Source: Ascoidea tarda (nom. inval.)
Taxonomy: Eukaryota; Ascomycota; Saccharomycetes; Ascoideales; Ascoideaceae
DNA: 30,556 bases
Assembly (NCBI GenBank): GCA_030560485.1
Contig: JAKTTS010000150.1
Location: forward strand, 1 to 30,556
Direction of reading: 5' to 3'
Position 1 is the stretch's first letter. The number at the start of each line of letters is the position of its first letter. Of the stretch, positions 18,901 through 26,866 are shown piece after piece. Both the position numbers and the translations under genes were made by a program. Under the pieces are notes generated by a model. It saw only the letters and a program-made list of their open reading frames with translations. It was not told where the DNA came from and searched no databases.

Positions 18901-20774
18901 ATGACTGAACAGGATCAAAACAGCATAGAATCTAAATCTGTTGGAATCAAAGCAGAAAAGGACCTTGTTGTGTCTCCAATTACTTCTGAGGTTTCTACAG
19001 TGAACAATGATCTTTCGAAAGCTAGTGAATCTTCTTCAGACAAACAGCTTCTGGAGAACACCAATAAAGCTTCTAAAAGAAAATTTGCGAAAGGAAGAAA
19101 GAAAAAGTCTGATAACTATAATACCGAAAGAAGAAAGAAACAAAAGTTTGATAAGGAATCGGATAAAATGTGTGTATGTTTTCTGTTAACCTTGCCAGTA
19201 ATAGTGTGAAAGCAAAATAATACTAACAAGTCCAAAAACAATTCAGTAAATATGGAGTTCGTGAACCTGCATTAGATGAAAATGGTAATCCCATTCCAAA
19301 ATCAGAAAGGAAACCAAAAAGAAAAGTTGCTGTTTTATTTGGTTATTGTGGAACAGGATACCATGGTCTTCAGTTCAATGGACCCGAAAAAACAATTGAA
19401 TCGGCTATCTTCAAAGCTTTTGTTGACAGTGGTGCTATTTCTAAGGAAAATGCTACTGATTTGAAAAAAAATGGGTTTCAAAGAGCTGCTCGTACAGATA
19501 AAGGTGTTCATGCAGCAGGAAATACTCTTTCGTTAAAGTTGATCATTGAAGATCCCAATATTGTACAAAAAATCAATGACAATCTACCTCAACAAATTAG
19601 AATCTGGGGTATAGAAAGGACCAATAAGTCATTTGACTCAAGAAAGATGTGTTCTTCTAGAATATATGAATATCTACTACCCACATTTTGTTTTTTACCA
19701 CCGAGACCAACTTCGCATTTGGCACAGAAGATTAAAGAAGCAGCTGAAAAGTATCCTGGTACTAAACGACCAGATTCTGAAGGGGATCAGTGGTGGGCAA
19801 CTGTTATTAAAACTTTGGAAGAGAAAAACATCACTCAAGAGAAAATTGAAGAGGCTCAAAATGCTATCAAGGATGAAAAGTTTGATGAAAACGATCCTAA
19901 TTTTTTGTTTCTTAAAGAATTAAAAGCCATTGAAAACAAATTTCGCCGAAGTTATAGGATTTCTTCTGAAAGATTAGAATTGATTAGAAAAGCAGTATCA
20001 CAATATGTTGGGCATCATAATTATCATAACTTTACCATTGGAAAATTATTTAAAGACCCGTCATCCAATCGATTTATGAAATCTTTGACTGTATCAGAGC
20101 CATTTGTTATTCCCAATACTGATACTGAATGGGTTTCTATTAAAATTCATGGACAATCTTTTATGCTTCACCAAATTCGTAAAATGATTGCAATGGCCAC
20201 ATTTATTGTGAGGTGTGGTACTCCATTGAGTAGAATCAGTGAAGCTTTTAAAGCCAAAAAAATGAACATACCCAAAGCACCATCGTTGGGACTATTATTA
20301 GAAAATCCTGTGTATGATGGGTATAATTCTAGATTGGTTGACTTTGGATACAAGGAGATTGATTTTACAAGATACGATTCACAAATGGAGGAATTCAAAA
20401 TGAAAAACATTTATGATAAGATATATGAAGAAGAAATCAAAGAAAATCAATTCCATGGATTTTTTGGATTTATCGATAATTACCGTGGTGACCAATCTTA
20501 CGATTTCATACTTCCGGGAGAATCTGATATTCAAGGGAATAAAAAAACCGAAGAAGAAAAAGACAATGAAAATGGTATAGAAAAAAGAGAGGAAAATGAA
20601 GAAAATAAGGAAAAAGAAGAAAAAGAAGAAAAAGGGGATAATAAAAAGCCATTAGAAAAAAAGAGTCCAGTTGAAAATAATTTTGATGAAAATAAAACCG
20701 TTGAAGAAAGTGAAAACTTGAAATCCGTCTCTGAAAGCGCTGAAAAGATTGAAATAAATGAATCAAAAAATTGA
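18901..20774 (+). CDS. PUS1: tRNA/snRNA pseudouridine synthase Pus1, one intron
   Basis: Pus1 makes pseudouridine at several tRNA positions and in U2 snRNA, in the nucleus. Exon 1 starts at 18901; exon 2 runs from 19247 to 20774. If exon 1 ends at 19169 the protein has 598 residues. The catalytic motif RAARTDKGVHA has its Asp at about residue 174. Other family blocks are VAVLFGYCGTGYHGLQFN, FDSRKMCSSRIYEYLLPT, HNYHNFTIGKLF, SIKIHGQSFMLHQIRKMIA and IPKAPSLGLLLENPVYDGYN. The first about 90 residues are a charged Ser/Lys tail with possible nuclear localisation sequence (KRKFAKGRKKK). The C-terminus is Glu/Lys-rich and low in complexity. The canonical GTATGT donor at 19174 does not keep the frame; the upstream GT at 19170 does. 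Identity is certain; the exact exon 1 end is not. Confidence 0.95.
19170..19246 (+). other. Intron in PUS1 with uncertain donor
   Basis: A perfect branch site TACTAAC is at 19221-19227 and the acceptor is TTCAG ending at 19246. The donor region reads GTGTGTATGT. The GT at 19170 (GTGTGT) joins exon 1 in frame. The consensus GTATGT at 19174 leaves exon 1 at a codon boundary while exon 2 needs two bases from exon 1, giving an immediate TAA. That an intron exists is firm; its 5' end is not. Confidence 0.8.
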
Positions 20775-20978
20775 ATATTTGACTGATGATACTGGTTTAA
20801 AATAAAAAAAAATAAATTTTACTTCAATTTACTTCAATTTGCTTGAAACTTGCTTTTATAGTGTTATTATGAAAGTTGTTTTTTTCTTTTTATATGTCTG
20901 TGTAGTAAGAATAACTAAAACCAAAAAAACAAATAAATAAATAATATGGAAGTTAACCAAATTTCAGAAATCCCAATT

Positions 20979-21671
20979 TCAATTATCAAGATTCTCAATT
21001 TTCAGTATCAATATATCAACAATTTCATTCCATTCCCTCATTGCACCAACACCGACGTCGCCACATATTAAAGTCTTTTGCACAGGATATAACACTTCAA
21101 TCCAGTTTAAATTGTTGGATATGAAATCTAGCTGAAGTTTGGTTATTGGATGTAGATACATAAAAGTGTTCATTGCGGGAGCTATTATCATTGGCTTCTT
21201 TGGGTTCCAAGATCTTATAACAGTCGTTAGTAGATTATCACTTAGTCCATTGGAAATTTTGGCCAAGGTATTAGCAGAAATTGGAGCAATCAAGCAAATA
21301 TGTGCCCATTTTACCAATTGCAAGTCTAGTAAAGTCTTAGTGTTTTTAATTAAATATAGGTTATCAACTTCTCTCCATATTTTGATATCTGAGGGAATCT
21401 TAAATTCTTGATCGTTCAAAAAGCTCTCGGAGGCCTTTGTCAATATTAGCTGGATTGAAACCTGGGGATTAGATTCGTCTGAGTTGTAATAATCATACAA
21501 TTTCTGAACCATCAATGGTATCTTGATCGAGGCCACTGATCCCGTAGCACAGATCAATATGTGGATTTTTCCATCTTCAAAATTCCAAAAATTTGAAACA
21601 TCTTTCTGCGAGCGAATTGCCTCAGAGGTAGAAGCAGAATCTGGGGGAATCACAAACTGCATTGAACCCAT
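20979..21671 (-). CDS. CAB3: Phosphopantothenoylcysteine decarboxylase subunit, Cab3 type
   Basis: The 230-residue flavoprotein fits the PPC decarboxylase/Hal3 family, which decarboxylates 4'-phosphopantothenoylcysteine in CoA synthesis. Visible motifs are HILICATGSVASIKIP (FMN-binding start, residues 37-52), KWAHICLIAPISANTLAKIS (121-140), GLSDNLLT, the substrate-binding APAMNTFMYLHP with Asn168, and CGDVGVGAM with the active-site Cys203. At the position of the family's active-site His (plant HxELRRW), this protein has Asp116 in LLDLQLVKW. In S. cerevisiae the enzyme is a mixed trimer in which Cab3 supplies Cys and Hal3/Vhs3 supply His, so this is best read as the Cab3 subunit. It lacks the long acidic tail of Hal3. 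ATG at 21671 is chosen; Met4 at 21662 is possible. Confidence 0.87.
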   Translation of the reverse strand: MGSMQFVIPPDSASTSEAIRSQKDVSNFWNFEDGKIHILICATGSVASIKIPLMVQKLYDYYNSDESNPQVSIQLILTKASESFLNDQEFKIPSDIKIWREVDNLYLIKNTKTLLDLQLVKWAHICLIAPISANTLAKISNGLSDNLLTTVIRSWNPKKPMIIAPAMNTFMYLHPITKLQLDFISNNLNWIEVLYPVQKTLICGDVGVGAMREWNEIVDILILKIENLDN

Positions 21672-21784
21672 TTTCTGGTCTGCTTTCTGTCTCAGAACTG
21701 ACTGTTGTCACTGCCCCTGTCTCTGTTCGCAGCTCTGGAAGCAGAATCTTCAACAAATCGATAAAAAGCAAGAAAAGTAGTGTG

Positions 21785-21790
21785 CACGTG
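21785..21790. promoter_or_regulatory. CACGTG E-box upstream of CAB3
   Basis: CACGTG lies 114 bp upstream of the CAB3 ATG, in a short GC-rich patch (about 21780-21835). It is a possible Cbf1- or Pho4-type bHLH site. Confidence 0.45.
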
Positions 21791-21861
21791 CCTGGAGGAG
21801 ACCAGTTTGGCGGGCCGCAGGGGAAGGAGCAAAAACAAATAAACCCCGATAAGAGAAAGGG

Positions 21862-21869
21862 TATTTATA
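21862..21869 (-). promoter_or_regulatory. Possible TATA box of CAB3
   Basis: On the minus strand the sequence is TATAAATA, matching TATAWAWR, 191 bp upstream of the CAB3 ATG. It also lies just past the PET100 stop and could be chance in AT-rich DNA. Confidence 0.35.
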
Positions 21870-21923
21870 TTAAATAACGATATTTACAGACTACCACGCT
21901 GGGATTTTTGGACTTGCCAACAG

Positions 21924-22314
21924 CTACTTGGTGCTTCCACCATCGTACTGATCCAAATTGTTGAGATCTATTCCGAGCCCTTCAGCCTTTTTCTCCAACC
22001 TCTTTCTTTTCTCGATTCTGGCAGCTTTCATTCTAGCCAATTCGGCTTGGATTTCGTGAGGTTCGGTGGGTATTTTATTTAAGGTCTTTGGATCTGGCCA
22101 AAACCCAGGAACATTGAATTTTTTATCTGTGTCTATACCAACATAGTACATTATACTTATGGGAGTGAATAAATAAAAAGCAAACTGGTCATCGGGTCGA
22201 AAACCGTCCAAACGTTAGTTCTCATGAAACAACACACTGGAAACAGAAATCTATATCAATAAAACATACTCTTAGTATATCAAGCTTAGCTCTGTCTAAC
22301 TTGAACTTCAACAT
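21924..22314 (-). CDS. PET100: Cytochrome c oxidase assembly factor Pet100, one intron
   Basis: Exon 1 (22314-22270) encodes MLKFKLDRAKLDILR; exon 2 (22184-21924) continues FAFYLFTPISIMYYVGID. The join is phase 0 and gives 101 residues. Pet100 is a mitochondrial inner-membrane chaperone that assembles subunits of cytochrome c oxidase. One membrane segment is at residues 16-32. The signature DTDKKFNVPGFWPDP (33-47) and the following PTEPHEIQAELARMKAARIEKRKRLEKK, a charged helix, match the family. Without splicing, the second exon alone would start MDGFRPDDQ and lose the conserved N-terminus, so the intron is well supported. The gene is divergent from MYG1, 228 bp away, and tandem with CAB3. 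Confidence 0.94.
22185..22269 (-). other. Spliceosomal intron (85 nt) in PET100
   Basis: On the minus strand the donor is GTATGT starting at 22269, the branch-like AACTAAC is at 22220-22214, and the acceptor is CCAG ending at 22185. Removing it joins codons in phase 0 and restores the conserved N-terminus. Confidence 0.92.
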
Positions 22315-22542
22315 TGTGGTCTTTTTGATGCTGGTTGACTAATATAAATGCAAGGGATTGTGCGAATCGACGATACAAGAGATAATAACAAAATCCTTTA
22401 TCCTCTAATATCCTGATCATTACAAATAAAAAGTTCAAAAACCGGTCATGTGAGGAACTTTTTCTATTTTTTCAGTAATATTTTTTTTATCTTTGACAGA
22501 TCTGGAAGTTGGCTCAGAGAGCTTTTATATGTTAAGAACATA

Positions 22543-23733
22543 ATGTCAGTTAACGAACCTCCATTAAAGAAACATAAATCCAGCGAAACTTTTCCTTCAA
22601 TTGACTCCAAGATAGAACCTGAAAGCTCAAAATCCAAACCATCTACCGAAAACAAAGTTGAAAATAGCACGATGAATGAAGAAAAAACTGTTGCTGCTGA
22701 AGATAAACAATTGACAAGAGAAGAAGAAGAGGAAATGTCGAAACTACGTAAAATCTGCGTTCACTCAGGCAATTTCCATGCTGATGAGGCCTTGTCTTAT
22801 TATATGTTAAAACTTTTACCAAGATTTAAAAATGCACAATTATTCAGATCAAGAGATCCAAAAAAATGGGAAGAAGCCGACATTGTCGTTGATGTTGGTG
22901 GTAAATATGATGGTGTTAAATTCTTTGACCACCATCAAAGAGATTTCTACAAAACTTTTAATAATAAACACTATACCAAACTATCATCAGCCGGTTTAAT
23001 TTTTAAGCATTTTGGAAAGGATGTAATTAGAGCTGTGCTAAATGATTATGAAGATGAGAAAAAAATTGACAATTTGTATTTGAAAATGTACAAAGAGTTC
23101 ATTGAAGCAATTGACGCCAATGATAATGGTATTCATGAGTATGACTTTGACGAACGTTATCCACCAGCTGCTAAATATCACACAAAGTGTGTCACATTAT
23201 TTTCAGTAGTTGCTAACTTGAATCCTAACTGGGAATCAAATTCTAGTGAAGATGATTTCTTCAAATCTTTTTTGGTAGCCAGTGATGTAATGGGCCAGCA
23301 ATTTACCAATTTATTGCACAATTACAGTTCTTGGTTTAGTGCTTTGAAATTGGTTCAAGAAGCCTTTGATAAAAGATTTGAAACCCATTCATCTGGTAGA
23401 ATCTTAATATTAGATAGGTTTTGCCCATGGAAAGAACATCTCCAAGAAGTGGAAAGACAACACAAGGCTAACAACAAATCTGATTCAATTTATTATGTTT
23501 TGTTTCCCGATGTAACAAACAGTTGGAGAATTGCTGCAGTTCCAGTTACTCCAACTTCGTTTACAAGTAGAAAGGCCTTGCCTGAACCTTGGAGAGGGCT
23601 TAGAGATGAAGAACTTTCAAAGAATACTGGTGTTGAAGGGTGTGTTTTTATTCATGCTTCAGGTTTCATTGGGGGTTGTAAGACCAGAGAGGGTACTTTG
23701 GAATTAGCAGCAAAGAGTGTTGAATGGAAATAA
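22543..23733 (+). CDS. MYG1: MYG1 family DHH-like metal-dependent exonuclease
   Basis: The 396-residue protein is a MYG1 homolog (yeast YER156C), a family of DHH-type phosphoesterases; in mammals the protein is a 3'-5' RNA exonuclease working in nucleus and mitochondria. Key metal-binding motifs are HSGNFHADEAL (residues 74-84), VVDVGGKYD (115-123), FFDHHQR (127-133) and EAIDANDNG (188-196). The C-terminal motif EGCVFIHASGFIGGCKTREG is also typical. Residues 1-65 are a charged, Ser/Glu-rich extension not needed for the fold. The ATG at 22543 is the first in the frame, although the frame is open further upstream. I read the whole frame and found no CTG codon in it. Confidence 0.97.
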   Translation: MSVNEPPLKKHKSSETFPSIDSKIEPESSKSKPSTENKVENSTMNEEKTVAAEDKQLTREEEEEMSKLRKICVHSGNFHADEALSYYMLKLLPRFKNAQLFRSRDPKKWEEADIVVDVGGKYDGVKFFDHHQRDFYKTFNNKHYTKLSSAGLIFKHFGKDVIRAVLNDYEDEKKIDNLYLKMYKEFIEAIDANDNGIHEYDFDERYPPAAKYHTKCVTLFSVVANLNPNWESNSSEDDFFKSFLVASDVMGQQFTNLLHNYSSWFSALKLVQEAFDKRFETHSSGRILILDRFCPWKEHLQEVERQHKANNKSDSIYYVLFPDVTNSWRIAAVPVTPTSFTSRKALPEPWRGLRDEELSKNTGVEGCVFIHASGFIGGCKTREGTLELAAKSVEWK

Positions 23734-24158
23734 TTACAATTTTAGTAACATTTTGTAATTTATTGCGTTTTTTTTATTATTATGTTTATCATTATATTAT
23801 TATCACTATTATCGTTAAAATCTTTATTGTAAATATATCAATAAATTGAGCTTAAAACAAAAAAATAAGATTAGATAAGAAAAAGGTTAATTTTTAAAAT
23901 TTTAAAGCATATGAAGATTAGATTTGATGCGAAAACAGAAACCAATATGGAAGAAAGTAAAAAAAATATATATATTATAAAAGTTCCTTTAACAAAGGAT
24001 ATCCCAATAGAAAAAAATGTAGTAAAAAGTAATCAATGCCGTAACGTCAATCTTGTAATAAAGTAAAAAAAGAATTTTACAGTTCTATTATCAATAGAAA
24101 AACAACAATTAAAACAAAAATAACAATAAAAATAAAAATAATCAAAATATTTTCAGTT
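23734..24158. other. AT-rich spacer between convergent MYG1 and the ubiquitin-like-domain gene
   Basis: I see no gene. T-runs and ATTATTATCA-like words just past MYG1 and A-runs towards the minus-strand gene are consistent with 3' UTRs and polyadenylation regions. Confidence 0.7.
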
Positions 24159-25064
24159 TCACGAGGCAGCCCAGACAACAAATGGTTTTTTAGCAAACTT
24201 TTTCTTGTCAATAGTCAATTTCCTTGACAATTTCTTTCCAAGTGAGTCAGATCTTTTAATACCAGGGCCAGTTAAAAGATCAGGAGGCGCACCACCTAAG
24301 GAACCACCTAAGGGACCACCTAGAGAACCACCTAAGGGACCACCTAAAGGGCCTGCTCTTGAGCCTCCTAGTGGCCCTCCTGGCGAACCACCTAGAGGAC
24401 CCTTTGGAAAATCACCTAAAGGACCAGCACCTCCAAAAGGATTATCAAGTCCACTCAAAGCCCCAGCACGAGCTTTTCTTACAGGTTTTTTAACAAGACT
24501 TTTGATGCTAATTTTTAGGCCAGATGAAACAAATTTCTCCCAACTCTCGGGAACAATAAATAAACCAGAATCCTCAATAAATATTGCAACTTTGCCACTT
24601 TCAATATCTTTTGTAAGCTCGGGGTACGCTTGCTTTAAAGATTGAGACAAACCTGCCCAAGTTTTGACATATTGATAAGGAAATTCATAGGTGCCTTTAG
24701 TAGTATTATTGTAAATTCCAACTCTAATTGGCTTAGGAGGATCTGGTTTTTTCTCTTTTTTTTTTTCTTCTGGTTTTGGCTCATCTTTTTTTACCTCCTT
24801 TTTCTTTTCAGGCTCTGCATCTTTTTTGTTGTCGCCATCATTCTCAACCTCGTCCCAAGGAACCCATGATTGAGGATATAAATGGAAAAAAGGAGTGTAG
24901 GCATAAGGCATATTAGGATACATTGAATTTGCAAAAAGACTATTTCTAAAGGGGCCATCTTCTGAAGGATAATTTCCGTAGTAATAACCATTAGGAACGC
25001 TTGGAGTAGGAGGTAATTTGGGTGCTCTGGGTTTTCCAGTAGGTTTATCAAAAAAATCATTCAT
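24159..25064 (-). CDS. Ubiquitin-like-domain protein with Gly-Pro-Leu-Gly repeats
   Basis: The protein has 301 residues from the ATG at 25064. Residues 1-70 are Pro/Tyr/Asn-rich (NGYYYGNYPSEDG, SMYPNMPYAYTPFF). Residues 75-110 are an alternating Lys/Glu/Pro segment. Residues 111-190 (PIRVGIYNNTTKGTYEFPY, YVKTWAGLSQSLKQAY, VAIFIEDSGLFIVPESWEKF) resemble a ubiquitin-like domain seen in many fungal proteins, in which a short hairpin is followed by a FxxPYxxxKTW helix start. Residues 203-258 repeat GPLGG/GSLGG. The tail (KKLSRKLTIDKKKFAKKPFV) is basic and ends VVWAAS. No membrane segment or signal peptide is seen. I know no S. cerevisiae counterpart and assign no function. The coding frame is clear; the domain call is by eye. 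Confidence 0.78.
   Translation of the reverse strand: MNDFFDKPTGKPRAPKLPPTPSVPNGYYYGNYPSEDGPFRNSLFANSMYPNMPYAYTPFFHLYPQSWVPWDEVENDGDNKKDAEPEKKKEVKKDEPKPEEKKKEKKPDPPKPIRVGIYNNTTKGTYEFPYQYVKTWAGLSQSLKQAYPELTKDIESGKVAIFIEDSGLFIVPESWEKFVSSGLKISIKSLVKKPVRKARAGALSGLDNPFGGAGPLGDFPKGPLGGSPGGPLGGSRAGPLGGPLGGSLGGPLGGSLGGAPPDLLTGPGIKRSDSLGKKLSRKLTIDKKKFAKKPFVVWAAS
24284..24440 (-). repeat. In-frame Gly-Pro-Leu-Gly coding repeat
   Basis: On the plus strand, variants of CCACCTAAGGGA repeat about ten times in this stretch. On the coding strand they give GPLGG, GSLGG and similar pentapeptides. Third-position differences among units suggest an older expansion held in frame. Confidence 0.8.
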
Positions 25065-26866
25065 TTTTAATTTGGGATGGAAATGAATGCAATGGCAAGA
25101 CGTGAATTAAATAAAAGTGAATCTAGGTATTGAAAAAAAAATTATTACAAAACAAGATTGTCAAACATTAAGATTGTAGGAGAAATGGCGATTTATATGT
25201 CTTTGGTATTATTTAAGCTCAACAGATGGAACAGATGGTGCGAATTAAGCCCTGTGGTTGCTAATAATGTTACCAGTCATGTACGAAAGAGACTAAAGAC
25301 TCTGTTCTCAAATGGAATCTTTCCAGGCTTTCCAATCTCTCTCCAATCTTTTCCAAACTCCTTCAACTTCCACTGCCTCGAGACCCCCGGAGCTGGTTTG
25401 TGCATGTTTATGCGTTGTGAAGCAGATTTGCGCATTGGATGCTTTTGGTCTTTTCTCGAATTTCCTTTTGATCTCCAAAACAGACCAAGTTACTGGCCGA
25501 TTTCTCCTGGATTGATGGGAGAACTGCTGTTGTCTGCGTAAAAAAGGTGGTGCTTTGCACAATGAGGCTCTGCTGCTTCTCAGGCAGCTCAGGTGAGTGT
25601 GGAGAACGCTTTTCTGGAACTTCAGTGGTCATGACGCTTGATGCTCATACCAATCAATTGGTGTTTGTGCTGAGCACGATCGAAATTTGAGAGCTGCAAA
25701 ACTATGGCTGCTAAATAGCTTGATTTCTAAGATAAGTAGAATTCTGTTTTGATTGTTTTGCTCATGAGGAATAAAAACACAGGTCAACTTTTAATCTAAA
25801 ACAACTGGTTTATTAAAGCATTTTGACTTTTTTTTCTTTGATTCAATGTCAAAAAATTGGGTAATTACTCATCGATTGCTACTAGAATCAGAAAAATACA
25901 CATAAACTTATTTAAGGATTTCCTGAGCAAAATAATCGATTTATAACCAGACTGATCATCAGCCAACTCAAGCAGTGTTTTAATTTCAGCTCTTCAACTT
26001 GTTTTTTCTTCGATTTTCGCTGACGTATACTATTTTTAAACCTTTTTATTTTCAAATTCTTGAAATTGTATTGAATTTCATCTAAATTTGAGTAATTTAT
26101 CCAGTTGCCTGGTTTGTTAAATGAGCTGTTCAGCTTTCTTTAAGGGGATAAGACAATACTAATATCGGAGACTCAAACCAAAGCAAAAATTAAAAAGACT
26201 TACAGAAAAATTAGAGTAAGACAGAGGAAATTTGTCTATGGTGATATATAATTATTCTTGAAAAAAAACAATATATTTGGTCTTTTTAATTTTTTTTTTT
26301 TTTGATTTGATTTTCATGGGTTGGTGGCAATACTGTACTGACTCTTTGGGCTAATCAACAAGCAAAATGAAAATGAAAATGAAAATGAGAAGTTGAAAGT
26401 GGTAATTTAACTAATTGAGATGATCTTTGAATTCAAACTTTAAACACAGAGTCAGTATCAATGCCCAAGAAATACTATCTACTTTGTTTAATTTTGATCC
26501 TGTCTTTTTTCTATTTTTTTTTTGTAATTTTGTAATTTGAATGAATATATTAAACTGTATTTTGTATAGCTTTATAGGAAATAAATGTATATAATTATAA
26601 AGTAAAGTAAAGTAAAGTAAAATAAAATAAAGTAAAATAACATAAAAAATCATTGACGATAAAAAAAGTAAATGTTAAAGAAAAGAAAATAATTGAGAAA
26701 AAGAAAAAAATTAAATATGCAGATATGAATTCTCAACAAAAAAAAGAACAACCATATTAATAATCAAACAATTTGGAAATATTATAATTATTTATATAAA
26801 TCACATTAATAGAATTGGTAATTCATCTATTAAATATTAAATATTATTAACAAACTTAAAACAAGC
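25065..26866. other. 1.8 kb intergenic region between two minus-strand genes
   Basis: No gene is supported. About 25200-25700 is less AT-rich than its surroundings and carries overlapping open frames on both strands with no recognisable protein. The rest is AT-rich. Short repeats are GAAAAT at about 26367-26390 and AAAGT/AAAAT at about 26600-26640. The left part should contain the promoter of the ubiquitin-like-domain gene and the right part the 3' UTR of YAT2. Confidence 0.55.

Noticed and set aside
22450-22542. Upstream extension of MYG1 resembling a hydrophobic leader
   Set aside because: It begins with GTG and has no ATG before 22543. A non-AUG start giving a mitochondrial form is imaginable but has no support here.
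25158-25541. Plus-strand frame of 127 codons
   Set aside because: Starts at a TTG rather than an ATG, has no motif, and is paralleled by other frames on both strands.
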